Source: Candidatus Lindowbacteria bacterium RIFCSPLOWO2_12_FULL_62_27 (GTDB lineage: Bacteria; Lindowbacteria; 2-12-FULL-62-27). From it: DNA of 64,000 nucleotides. The notes beneath the pieces were generated by a model. The model searched no databases and was not told the origin of the DNA. It saw only the letters and a list, made by a program, of their open reading frames with translations. The translations under genes and the position numbers were made by a program. This document shows, one piece after another, positions 24,593-32,553 of this stretch; positions within the stretch are counted from its first letter, which is position 1, and every line of letters begins with the position of its first letter. The stretch lies in assembly GCA_001784175.1 (NCBI GenBank), contig MFPR01000028.1:69606-133605 (forward strand), given 5' to 3'.

Positions 24593-25388
24593 ACGGGCAC
24601 CGGGCATGAACGTGTTGTGGATGCAAAAAAACGCCTTTTCTCAAAGATAGAGCATTTTCCAGAAAATTCAAGTGGTTAGGCTAAGTCGCTCTGCCTACAC
24701 GACTTGATGTTTTTGACCCCCCGAAATCTCGAAGATAGCCAAAATCATTTTCAGCTTTCTAGGCGTGTTAGGCAGTTCAAGAAAAAATAATATCGGGCGG
24801 ATTTGCATGGGTCTTCCCGGCGGTAGGGGTTTCAGATTTGTCCTACCGGGGCGGGAGGGTTGTGGTGCTTTTTTTCGCGCGGGACACGATGTCCCGCGGC
24901 AAAAAAATACCATGGATGGTCCGACAGCGGTTTCGCCGCGCCGGACGTTTTTGCTCGGAGGTCAGACTGGCCCGCGTTCCCGGGGAGTCCGGGGCGGAAC
25001 GGCAAGGCCGGAGTTCCGGAGCCGGTGGCGCACAGGATGTGCGCCACGTCTTCGGCGGAGGAACGGAGGCCGCCGCCGTAGCTCCCCCCAAGAGCTGGTT
25101 CTCCTCCCCTCATTCGATACTTCCTTGTTGGGGGATGCCAAGGAGAGGAGGGGTTGAGGGGAGGAGAACCTGCGGCGGGGGGAGCGGTCCGCCACGCTCG
25201 TCGTCGGAGCGGCGGACGGGCGACGTGGCCGCCGATTTTTGCGGACACGGCGCGAGAGTACGCCGCGCTCTACGTCACCTTGGTCATCCGCCCACAATTC
25301 GAGTGGGCCAGTCCTCAGTTCTTTCTCAGGCGCGGCGATATAAATGCATTTGATTTTTGGTTCAGGCAACCGGTTGTTGGCATCATGC
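24593..25388. repeat. Gene-free, palindrome-rich stretch
   Basis: About 800 bp without a credible gene. It contains several perfect inverted repeats: a 9-bp pair at 24878-24886/24890-24898 (CGCGGGACA/TGTCCCGCG), a 10-bp pair at 25025-25034/25038-25047 (GTGGCGCACA/TGTGCGCCAC) and a 15-bp pair at 25097-25111/25156-25170 (GGTTCTCCTCCCCTC and its complement) enclosing a smaller one. Open frames here on both strands are arginine- and proline-rich shadows. Confidence 0.7.
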
Positions 25389-25424
25389 TTGACAGTGAAC
25401 GGTCGTTCACCTAATAATAGAGAC
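25389..25424 (+). promoter_or_regulatory. SOS promoter with LexA operator in the spacer
   Basis: A consensus -35 TTGACA (25389-25394) and an AATAAT/TAATAA -10 (25412-25418) flank a perfect palindrome GTGAACGGTCGTTCAC (25395-25410), which contains GAAC-N4-GTTC, the Gram-positive-type LexA box. Bound LexA would occupy the spacer. The -10 ends only 6 nt before the lexA ATG, so the transcript should be leaderless or nearly so. Confidence 0.85.
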
Positions 25425-26018
25425 ATGAGTAACCCACTGCCGGCAGAGACATGGAAAGAACGGATCGAGGACATATCGGATTTTTACTGCCGCAACGGCC
25501 GGATGCCCAGCTACTCGGAGATTGGAGTACTGCTGGGGATCAAGTCTAAAAATGCGGTATCAAAGGTCGTGGACAGGCTTCAGAAACTGGGAGCCGTCGC
25601 GCGCGACCGCCGGGGGCGGATTCTGCCCCGCTCGATCGCCAGACCCCTTCGCGTCCTCGGCACCGTGGAAGCCGGATTCCCGAGTCCGGCTGAGGAGGAG
25701 CTTGTCGATACGCTGTCGCTGGACGACTTTCTGGTCAAAAACCGGCAAGCCTCTTTTCTGCTGAAAGTTTCCGGCGATTCGATGTCAGGCGCCGGCATCA
25801 TCGCCGGAGATCTGGTGATCGTGGATCGGTCCAGAACGCCAAAAAATGGCGACATTGTCATCGCGGAGGTCGACGGGGAGTGGACCATGAAATATTTGAA
25901 AAAGACGGCGGCCGGCGTCGTCCTTGTTCCCGCCAACCCAAACTACAAACCGATCAAGCCCAAGACTGAATTGAAAGTCGCAGGGGTCGTTACGGCCGTT
26001 GTCAGAAAGTATGGCTAA
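25425..26018 (+). CDS. lexA: LexA repressor
   Basis: A 197-residue LexA: N-terminal winged helix (FYCRNGRMPSYSEIGVLLGIKSKNAVSKVVDRLQKLGAV), Ala-Gly cleavage site in VEAGFPSP, and an S24 serine peptidase domain with the nucleophile in VSGDSMSGAGI and the general-base Lys in WTMKYLKK. DNA damage would trigger RecA-stimulated self-cleavage. The HTH and the self-cleaving core are both present, so it is a full LexA rather than UmuD. A perfect LexA box lies in its own promoter (autoregulation). The stop overlaps the dinB start by 8 bp. This copy is on the mobile island, so the host may have another. Confidence 0.9.
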   Translation: MSNPLPAETWKERIEDISDFYCRNGRMPSYSEIGVLLGIKSKNAVSKVVDRLQKLGAVARDRRGRILPRSIARPLRVLGTVEAGFPSPAEEELVDTLSLDDFLVKNRQASFLLKVSGDSMSGAGIIAGDLVIVDRSRTPKNGDIVIAEVDGEWTMKYLKKTAAGVVLVPANPNYKPIKPKTELKVAGVVTAVVRKYG

Positions 26019-27327
26019 CGATCAGCCCATCACGCTGTCATCCTGGCCGCGCGCCATCCTGCATGTTGACGTCGACGCATTCTTCACCTCCTGCGAACAG
26101 GCCATCCATCCGGAACTGAAAGGCAAGCCCCTCATAACGGGCAAGGAACGCGGTATCGTCGCCGCAATGAGTTACGAAGCAAAGGCGAAAGGCGTTGTCC
26201 GGGGCATGCGGATATTCGAAGCCAAAAAGGCGTGCCCGCGGCTGATCGCCCTGCCGTCCGACTACGAGACCTACAGTCTTTTTTCCGTTCGGATGTTCGA
26301 CATTCTCCGGCGGTTTTCGCCGGACGTGGAAGAGTATTCGATCGACGAAGCCTTTGTGGATCTGACGGGCCTGCGGCGCATCCATCATACCGGCTATCCC
26401 GAAATTTCCGGACAAATCCAGGAAGCCGTCCAGAAAGAGCTGGACCTGTCTGTCTCCTGCGGCGTGAGTCTTTCAAAGGTTCTCGCCAAGATCGGCTCCA
26501 AGCTGAACAAGCCCCACGGCCTTGTTGCCATCCCCGGCGACCGGATACATGTTGTCATTGCCCAGGTGCCGGTGGAAAAGGTCTGGGGCATCGGACCCAA
26601 TACGTCCGCGCTACTCCGGAAGTTTGGCGTGACGACGGCGCTGGACTTCGCAAGAAAAAATGAGGCGTTTGTTCAGAAGCATCTCTCCAAGCCATATCAG
26701 ATCATCTGGAATGAACTGAACGGCCGCGCGGTCCTCCGCGTGGAGACTGAGGCCAAGACCGAATATCAGTCCATCAGCAAGACCCGGACGTTCACGCCGC
26801 CGAGCGGCGACAAGGAATTTGTCTTTGGACAGGTGTCGAAAAATCTTGAAAACGCCTGCATCAAAGCGCGGCGGTACAAACTCGCCGCAAGGCGCCTGCT
26901 TATTTTCCTGCGCCGGCAGGATTTCAAGGAGTCCGGAGCGGAAGTCAAACTCGACCGGCCGAGCGCATATCCCTCGGAACTCATGGGTCCAGCCCGGATT
27001 GGATTTGAGAGCATTTACCGGCCCGAGGCCCTGTACCGTCTGACCGGTATTGTCCTTGCGGGATTGGTCCGGCGGGATGAGATTCAACACACCCTGTTCG
27101 ACGAGCCCGCGCAGATCGAACGGATGCAGCGAATTTATGAGTGTATCGACAATCTGTCAGATCGCTTCGGCAAGCACGTTGTTCTGCACGGCTCCAGCCT
27201 GCCGGCCAATCAGCAGGCCCAGCACGAAGGCGACCGGGGAGATGTCCCGCAGAGGAAAACAGAATTGTTCAAGGGTGAAACTGAGCGGCAGCGTTTGGGG
27301 ATGCCGGTGTTGAAAATTAAAGTTTAG
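26011..27327 (+). CDS. dinB: Y-family DNA polymerase IV
   Basis: A 438-residue translesion polymerase. Catalytic motifs are ILHVDVDAFFTSCEQ (first Asp), YEAKAKGVVRGM, and EEYSIDEAFVDLTGL (Asp-Glu), followed by a helix-hairpin-helix (VWGIGPNTSALLRKFG) and little-finger domain. The start at 26011 overlaps the lexA stop, so the two are cotranscribed from the SOS promoter. The last 40 residues are a polar tail with a possible clamp-binding segment I cannot define. Its 3' end overlaps the convergent SRAP gene by 11 bp. Confidence 0.93.
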   Translation: MANDQPITLSSWPRAILHVDVDAFFTSCEQAIHPELKGKPLITGKERGIVAAMSYEAKAKGVVRGMRIFEAKKACPRLIALPSDYETYSLFSVRMFDILRRFSPDVEEYSIDEAFVDLTGLRRIHHTGYPEISGQIQEAVQKELDLSVSCGVSLSKVLAKIGSKLNKPHGLVAIPGDRIHVVIAQVPVEKVWGIGPNTSALLRKFGVTTALDFARKNEAFVQKHLSKPYQIIWNELNGRAVLRVETEAKTEYQSISKTRTFTPPSGDKEFVFGQVSKNLENACIKARRYKLAARRLLIFLRRQDFKESGAEVKLDRPSAYPSELMGPARIGFESIYRPEALYRLTGIVLAGLVRRDEIQHTLFDEPAQIERMQRIYECIDNLSDRFGKHVVLHGSSLPANQQAQHEGDRGDVPQRKTELFKGETERQRLGMPVLKIKV

Positions 27328-27988
27328 CAACCGGCGCGATACATTCCGGCCGGTCATTTTTCGCCGAATTGACCATCGTCGAGACCTTGTATGCCTCCAT
27401 CCGATCCGGCGGATAGGGCGTGAGATAATCCTGCAGTTTGGCGGTATCTTTCAGGTTCGGATCCAGCCATGCCTCCTCATTCTCGCGAAGCAAAATGACC
27501 GGCATTCGTTCGTGGACCGGTTTAATCAGGTCGTTTGCGTGAGTCGTAATAATCGTGAATGACAAAAGCTCTTCACCGCTGGGTTTCTTCCACGTCTCCC
27601 ATAATCCCGCGAAAGCGAATGTCTCCCGGCTTTTGAGTACGAACCGAACCGGTAATTTCAGCCGCCCCTCCTTCAGCCATTCATAGAATCCGTCCGCCGG
27701 AACCAGGCATCTGCGTCGCTCAAACGCCTTGCGATACGCCGGCTTTTCGGCCAGCGTCTCGGCGCGGGCGTTGATCATCTTGTATCCGATCGCTTCCTCC
27801 TTGGCCCACGACGGGATGAGACCCCACTTGTGTGATCTGAGAAGCTTTCCGCCCCCGGTACGCACGACGACCGGCGAATCCTGCCCGGGCGCGATGTTAT
27901 ATCGTGGTGTCACACAGAGCTTTTTTGGGAGATCGACTTCAAATCGCTCTTCAATATCCTCTCCGGCACAAGAGAAACGACCGCACAT
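27317..27988 (-). CDS. SRAP/HMCES-type abasic-site protein
   Basis: A 223-residue SOS response-associated peptidase (YedK/HMCES) domain. Cys2 of MCGRFSC is the residue that crosslinks to abasic sites in single-stranded DNA. The rest is canonical: RYNIAPGQDSPVV, KWGLIPSWAKE, INARAETLAEKPAYRKAFERRRCLVPADGFYEW and ERMPVIL. It protects abasic sites from nucleases and error-prone repair. Together with lexA and dinB it forms an SOS cassette on the island, though convergently transcribed. Confidence 0.93.
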   Translation of the reverse strand: MCGRFSCAGEDIEERFEVDLPKKLCVTPRYNIAPGQDSPVVVRTGGGKLLRSHKWGLIPSWAKEEAIGYKMINARAETLAEKPAYRKAFERRRCLVPADGFYEWLKEGRLKLPVRFVLKSRETFAFAGLWETWKKPSGEELLSFTIITTHANDLIKPVHERMPVILLRENEEAWLDPNLKDTAKLQDYLTPYPPDRMEAYKVSTMVNSAKNDRPECIAPVAKL

Positions 27989-28223
27989 GAGCGGATGGTA
28001 CCATCATTTTCCGGTGACGCTCTCCCCAATTCGCGCGGATCTCTCGCTCGTATTCCTCCGGGCCGAGTTCTTCAAGGAGTTCCTTCTTCATCTTCTCGGT
28101 CAGGTTCGGATTCTCTTCCGACGAAAAATGAAACTCCTTGAATCCCATTTCCGAATCCGTACAGGCGCGGTAGAAGTATTCACGCCGGCCGGTATGAGGG
28201 TGAGGGACCTCGTTGGAGGACAC
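27951..28223 (-). pseudogene. Remnant resembling the C-terminus of a phage terminase large subunit
   Basis: A 90-residue frame whose core (PHTGRREYFYRACTDSEMGFKEFHFSSEENPNLTEKMKKELLEELGPEEYEREIRANWGE) resembles the segment of terminase large subunits between the ATPase and nuclease domains. No ATPase or nuclease motifs follow. It overlaps the SRAP start by 38 bp and ends in unrelated sequence. Probably a phage-derived fragment; alternatively a small uncharacterised gene. Confidence 0.4.
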
Positions 28224-28229
28224 ATGACT

Positions 28230-29306
28230 TCAAAATGATTCATGAACCGATGGAGATGGCGACACGCTTGGCGTGACCAGGTAGCCGGCGATCGTTTTCG
28301 CGGCGGCGCCGGCCATGTCCTTTCGATTGTCGTCGTAACGGAGGATTGTGTCCATGTTTGTATGTCGAGCGAACCTCTGGGCCAAGCGAGGATCTTTGGT
28401 CACGTCCAACACGTGGGTGATCGCCGCATGACGGATTCCGTGCGGCCGTACTCTCATCCCGCATTTTGCCCCCAGTCCGCGAATCACGGCGTAAATCATG
28501 TCGTCGCTCATTCGGTTTCCAGAAAAGGCGCCGCGAGCCACGTTCGTGAACAGCGGGCCTGATCGGCGGTCACCCAACCATGCGCGGAGTGCTTGGATCG
28601 TTTCAGGCGGGAGACCGATCTTTTCCTTTTGAAGTCGCATTTTGCCGAGAACCCAAATGAACTCCCCTTCGAAATCGACATCCGAAACATCCAAACGCAC
28701 GACCTCGCCTCTGCGAAACCCCAAATCCCAGAGAACGCGAAGCAAGGCGACATCGCGTAGTCCCCTTGGTCCGGGTTGCCTGGCGGCTTCGTTGATCATC
28801 TTTTGCACGCCTTCAAGACCCGGGCCTCGCGTATCGCGAAGCGACAGGTAGGGAAGACGCCTGAGCGAAAATTTCCAGTTGAGGATCCCGGCCATGCAGG
28901 CAAAGGTCGAGAACTGCCGAATCGCGCTGATGTGGCCGTTGATGGTGCCGGACGAGCGCCCACTTTTCAGCAGATGATTTCGGAAATCTAAGAGCATGAC
29001 GTGCGCCTTCCCCGCCCCGACTCGGTAGAGAAGGCCGAGGAGTTCGGAAATCGTGCGTACGCCCACAAAGGCGCAAAACTGTCGCAGAGCGTTGGCATAT
29101 CCGCGCTGGGTGTTGGGCTGCAGATTGCCGAAAAAAGTTTCTGCGATTTTCCGCAACTCGTCTCTTGTCAGAGCCGTTTCCTGAAAAGCCGAACGCTTCA
29201 CCAGGCCAACCGCTTCATCCTCGATGTCAAACCCAAGGACGGCCTTGACTGGAGATACACGTCGTCGTTTCACACGGGATTCAACGCGGATCTGTTCGAT
29301 TTTCAT
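28230..29306 (-). CDS. Tyrosine integrase next to tRNA-Pro
   Basis: A 358-residue tyrosine recombinase. The SAM-like core-binding domain covers residues 45-150 (TFFGNLQPNTQRGYANALRQFC) and the catalytic domain carries LGFRRGEVVRLDVSD (Arg), GKMRLQKEKIGL (Lys region), RPHGIRHAAITH (His-x-x-Arg), RHTNMDTILRYDD (His and Tyr). It begins 90 bp from the tRNA-Pro 3' end and its start codon is inside the right-end 22-bp repeat, so binding of integrase there could regulate its own expression. It very likely catalysed the 46-bp att duplication. Confidence 0.93.
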   Translation of the reverse strand: MKIEQIRVESRVKRRRVSPVKAVLGFDIEDEAVGLVKRSAFQETALTRDELRKIAETFFGNLQPNTQRGYANALRQFCAFVGVRTISELLGLLYRVGAGKAHVMLLDFRNHLLKSGRSSGTINGHISAIRQFSTFACMAGILNWKFSLRRLPYLSLRDTRGPGLEGVQKMINEAARQPGPRGLRDVALLRVLWDLGFRRGEVVRLDVSDVDFEGEFIWVLGKMRLQKEKIGLPPETIQALRAWLGDRRSGPLFTNVARGAFSGNRMSDDMIYAVIRGLGAKCGMRVRPHGIRHAAITHVLDVTKDPRLAQRFARHTNMDTILRYDDNRKDMAGAAAKTIAGYLVTPSVSPSPSVHESF

Positions 29307-29327
29307 TCTAAGCGTGTTCTAAGCCGA
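29306..29327. repeat. Integrase arm-type site candidate, right end
   Basis: This 22-bp sequence is identical to 8856-8877 and lies about 70 bp inside the right att core. It overlaps the integrase start codon and upstream region. Confidence 0.65.
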
Positions 29328-29395
29328 CATGGCAAAATTCGGCTTTTTTCGGCGAATTGTGGAAAACCTCAAAGTTGTAAGTCGAAGAAACTAAA

Positions 29396-29469
29396 TCGGG
29401 GCGGCGTGATTTGAACACGCGGCCTCCTGCTCCCAAAGCAGGCGCTCTTCCAAGCTAAGCTACGCCCCG
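29396..29469 (-). tRNA. tRNA-Pro (anticodon TGG), integration target
   Basis: The minus strand folds as a complete 74-nt tRNA: acceptor CGGGGCG/CGCCCCG, anticodon stem CCTGC/GCAGG around TTTGGGA giving anticodon TGG, T arm GCGTG/CACGC with TTCAAAT, discriminator A. CCA is not encoded. Its 3' 46 bp (29396-29441) are the right att core, duplicated at 8749-8794. Confidence 0.95.
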
Positions 29470-29482
29470 GTCTAAGACTTAC

Positions 29483-29508
29483 GTATACCACACCAACCGT
29501 TGGTATAC
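29483..29508. repeat. Hairpin upstream of tRNA-Pro
   Basis: GTATACCA (29483-29490) and TGGTATAC (29501-29508) form a perfect 8-bp inverted repeat between the tRNA 5' end and the convergent end of the metallophosphatase gene. No T tract. A GTATACC/GGTATAC hairpin at 49144-49160 uses the same stem sequence. Confidence 0.5.
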
Positions 29509-29528
29509 ACGTCGTACATGTGGTGGTG

Positions 29529-30164
29529 TCATTCGACGCCAAGTTCCAGGACCACCGGCTTGTTTACGGGGTCGTAGGATGCGTTGCAGATCGAGGCGTT
29601 GACGAAAATAGTCCGCGTGCCCTTGCGCTTGTGCACGCCGTAACCCTCATGGATATGACCGAACACGTGAATTCTTGGGCGTATCTTCAGCACGGCCCGC
29701 GACAGGTCCTCGCAGCCCGCCTGTTCGCCCGCCTCGGTTTTGTCCCCGATGCCGTGCGGCGGGCCGTGCGTGATCAGAATGTCCGTGCCGGTGGGGATGA
29801 GATCCCACTTGGCCTTGAGCGGGGCGCCCCGTTGGAGGTTGAACGCCCAGTCCATGAACCACGGTTGCCAGGGAGTGCCGTAAAACTTCAGCCCGTCGAC
29901 CACCGCGGCCTCGTCCTCAAGGTAGACGACCCCTCTGGCCAACTTGCGGGCCTGCTCGGCGCTGAGTTGAAACAGCCAGTCGTGGTTGCCGGCGATCACC
30001 AGTTTGCGTCGATGCGGAAGGCGCCGGAACCAGTCGAAAAAATCTGAGAGCTGGTCGGCTGTTCCGGAGCCGCTCATGTCTCCGGCATGGACGATCATGT
30101 CGCCGTCCGGAACTTCCACGTTCCAGTGTTCATTATGCGTGTCCGCCAGAAATACGATTCGCAT
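29529..30164 (-). CDS. Calcineurin-like metallophosphoesterase
   Basis: A 211-residue dimetal phosphoesterase with the five signature blocks: IVFLADTHN (D-x-H), VHAGDMSGSG (GD), VIAGNHDWL (GNHD), ILITHGPPHG and HVFGHIHEGYG (GHxH). It resembles the MPPED1/2 group of cytosolic phosphodiesterases more than YfcE. Substrate unknown. First gene beyond the island's right end. Confidence 0.9.
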   Translation of the reverse strand: MRIVFLADTHNEHWNVEVPDGDMIVHAGDMSGSGTADQLSDFFDWFRRLPHRRKLVIAGNHDWLFQLSAEQARKLARGVVYLEDEAAVVDGLKFYGTPWQPWFMDWAFNLQRGAPLKAKWDLIPTGTDILITHGPPHGIGDKTEAGEQAGCEDLSRAVLKIRPRIHVFGHIHEGYGVHKRKGTRTIFVNASICNASYDPVNKPVVLELGVE

Positions 30165-30244
30165 GGTCAGGATGGTATGATCCGATAGAGAGATTGCAAA
30201 GGCCGATGGCGTGGTCTGAGATCGAGGGTTCCGGAGAAACCGGT

Positions 30245-31336
30245 ATGAAAGTTGCGTTTCTGTTGTCCCGGCAGCTGCGGGTTGTCGCGGCCGACACTTG
30301 GTGGCTTTGCGCGGCGCATGCGGCGGCGGGGTGGGCCGCCTGGCAGGGCTGGACGCTTGTTTCCGGATCGGGGATCCTGCCGATCGATTTTGTTTGTTGG
30401 TCTTATCGCCAACACGGAGGTGCTGTGGCGCCGGTGTCCATCACGGGGGCCGGATCCAATCGGCGTGAGCGGATGCGGGATCGAGACCGGGATGTGATCG
30501 CAGCCGCGGACGTGCTCGTGGGGATTGCGATCCGTCGTGGCGGGATCATGGAGGAGGAGGGGAAGAGGGCCATCCGTCAAGGCAAAGTGGTCCATGTGGC
30601 CGTGCCACCCTTCAAACAAAAGGCAACGTTCGGGAATTTTGAACTTCTGAACCTGGGTGCCCGGCCGCTGGAATTGCCGGAGTTCGATTGCAAGCAAGCG
30701 GGACTCGTGTCCGGGACCGGAGCCCGCACTTCTCAGAAGCGCCGCTCCCTGGTCTTCATCTGCCCTGATGGCGCTTCATCCGCACAGCCGCCCGCCGATT
30801 ATCTCTGGCACTACACCCGCGCCTGTCCCGGGCCTTGGCCGGGCCAGACCCCGGATGAATATTTCCACAGCCTTGTCCAGAACGATCCCGGATGCGGGCA
30901 TACCGGGTTTGACACGCTGGCGAGAATTCTCGCCGGGCAAAAAATCCGCGCGTCCGGAAAAATCATTCGCGGCCAATATGAAGTCGTGTCGTTCAGTTCC
31001 GCGCCTCCCGAAGATCTCCTGGCGCGCCGGCGGTTTCGGTCCACTCTGGCCCGATGGGATTTCGAGCCCTATGCGGTTGGGGTGAGGATGGCGGCCGCCA
31101 AGGCGCTGGGCGTCCGGCCGGTTTCGTATTTGCCCTCGTCCGATTTCGCGCGCCTTTCCACCGAAGATAGGCCGTTTTTTCAAAGGTCGGACGAGGATGC
31201 GCTGGACTGGCGGCACGAAAACGAATGGCGGCACATCGGCGATTTCGATCTTTCGGCCATGCTGCCGGCGGACCTTGCGGCGCTCGCGCCGTCCGGGGAA
31301 GCGGAACAGCTCCGCCGATTATTGACACGGTGTTGA
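30245..31336 (+). CDS. SLOG-like N-terminal domain fused to a possible ADP-ribosyltransferase-like domain
   Basis: 363 residues. The first 150 resemble a SLOG/DprA-like Rossmann fold (ITGAGSNRRERMRDRDRDVIAAADVLVGIAIRRGGIMEEEGKRAIRQGKVVHVA). The C-terminal 170 begin LWHYTRACPG and continue with HTGFDTLARILAGQKIRASGKIIRG, VVSFSSAPPEDLL and DALDWRHENEWRHIGD; the H-Y/T start, the central V-S-F-S strand and the late E recall ADP-ribosyltransferase folds, but this is a pattern inference. The start at 30245 (MKVAFLL) has a GGAG upstream. It ends 22 bp before the methyltransferase gene. It may be a nucleotide-sensing effector. Confidence 0.5.
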   Translation: MKVAFLLSRQLRVVAADTWWLCAAHAAAGWAAWQGWTLVSGSGILPIDFVCWSYRQHGGAVAPVSITGAGSNRRERMRDRDRDVIAAADVLVGIAIRRGGIMEEEGKRAIRQGKVVHVAVPPFKQKATFGNFELLNLGARPLELPEFDCKQAGLVSGTGARTSQKRRSLVFICPDGASSAQPPADYLWHYTRACPGPWPGQTPDEYFHSLVQNDPGCGHTGFDTLARILAGQKIRASGKIIRGQYEVVSFSSAPPEDLLARRRFRSTLARWDFEPYAVGVRMAAAKALGVRPVSYLPSSDFARLSTEDRPFFQRSDEDALDWRHENEWRHIGDFDLSAMLPADLAALAPSGEAEQLRRLLTRC

Positions 31337-31358
31337 GCGGAACATAAGGTTTGCGGCC

Positions 31359-32447
31359 ATGAAACACGCAGTCATGGATTTACTGGTGTGCCCGCTCTGC
31401 AAGTCCGCCCTTCATCTCAAAAGTTTCGCGGGAGATTCGAACTGGACCCAGGAGGGCGTTTTGGAGTGCGATCGGGGCGACCGGTTTCCGATTGTGGAAG
31501 GGATACCGGTTTTGATTGAACCGCATCTTCGTCAGGACGTTCTGGGCGGGGAGGAGGACCGATTCTGGTCGAAATATCCCTCGCACCGACCTATGGGATC
31601 CGCGGCGCCGGCGGTCGAGCAGGTGCGGTCACCCAAGAAATCCGCGGCGGAGGTGTGGGGCTACCAGTGGCAGTATTTTCATGAACTCTGGAAGGACGAA
31701 GCGAGCGAGGAGCAGTTTTACCGGTGGATTCAGCCGCTGCGCCCGGAGGATCTGAAGGGCCAACTGATCCTCGACGCCGGATGCGGGACCGGGCGGCACG
31801 TGTGGTTTTCCGCGAAGCACGCCCGGACCGTCATCGGCATCGATCTTTCCTTCGCCACCCGCGTGGCGGAACGGCTGTCACACGATCTTCCGAATGCCCA
31901 CATCGTGCAGGCGGACATCTACCGGCTGCCGTTCCGGCGCGCGGTGTTCGACCGGTTGTTCTGTCTGGGCGTGGTCCATCACCTGCCGGACCCCAAGGGC
32001 GCCTATTTCAGTTATCCCGAGTACGTCAAAAAGGGCGGCTCAGTCACCATCTGGGTCTACGGGCGCGAGAACAACTGGTTTGCGGCCTGCGCGCTGGAGG
32101 TTGCGCGGTCTGTCGTCACGCGCCGGCTTCCGTTGCCGATCCTGAAAACTCTCTCCATTATTCCGGCAAGCGTTCTGCGCTTGGTGATTGCGTTCATCTA
32201 CGCGCCGCTGAACCATGTGGCGCCTGCGCTCGCGAAAAAACTTCCCTACAACACGTTCTTCATGCTGTTCCATCGGCTGTCATTCCGAAATCTCTGGTCG
32301 ATGGTATTCGATCAGTTGAACGCGCCGATCGCGCATTACTATCGGGGCGCGCTGATGGAGGAGTGGTTGAAATCTTCCGGGCTGGCTCGAACCCAACTGA
32401 GCCACACGAACGACATGAGCTGGACGCTGCATGGGATCAAGGAGTGA
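31359..32447 (+). CDS. SAM-dependent methyltransferase with Trm112-like zinc N-terminus
   Basis: 362 residues. The N-terminal 55 form a Trm112-like domain (LLVCPLCKSALHL, then VLECDRGDRFPIVEGIPVLI). The class I methyltransferase core follows, with motif I LILDAGCGTGRHVWF, post-I TVIGIDLS and motif IV LFCLGVVHHLPDPKGA. The C-terminal part is helical and hydrophobic (LRLVIAFIYAPLNHV), suggesting membrane association or a lipid substrate. Target unknown. Confidence 0.87.
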   Translation: MKHAVMDLLVCPLCKSALHLKSFAGDSNWTQEGVLECDRGDRFPIVEGIPVLIEPHLRQDVLGGEEDRFWSKYPSHRPMGSAAPAVEQVRSPKKSAAEVWGYQWQYFHELWKDEASEEQFYRWIQPLRPEDLKGQLILDAGCGTGRHVWFSAKHARTVIGIDLSFATRVAERLSHDLPNAHIVQADIYRLPFRRAVFDRLFCLGVVHHLPDPKGAYFSYPEYVKKGGSVTIWVYGRENNWFAACALEVARSVVTRRLPLPILKTLSIIPASVLRLVIAFIYAPLNHVAPALAKKLPYNTFFMLFHRLSFRNLWSMVFDQLNAPIAHYYRGALMEEWLKSSGLARTQLSHTNDMSWTLHGIKE

Positions 32448-32473
32448 CGAATAGCGTGCCGCGATCTCTGTGC

Positions 32474-32539
32474 GTCCCTGTTGCTTTAGATCGGAGGGTT
32501 CGCCATCCTTGGCGAACCTTGAGCTGAGGCAACAGGGAC
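32474..32539. repeat. Nested palindrome between the methyltransferase gene and tRNA-Arg
   Basis: Outer arms GTCCCTGTTGC/GCAACAGGGAC (32474-32484/32529-32539) enclose inner arms GGTTCGCC/GGCGAACC (32497-32504/32511-32518). A small GTAC...GTAC pair follows (32541-32554). It could serve as a bidirectional terminator between convergent units, although no T tract is present, or be a REP-like repeat. Confidence 0.7.
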
Positions 32540-32553
32540 TGTACATCCCTGTA

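Noticed and set aside
24086-24607. Minus-strand frame sharing a short NFVV peptide with a frame at 45184-45471
   Set aside because: The similarity comes from the structured DNA element common to both places; the rest of the two frames differs and neither has a ribosome-binding site.
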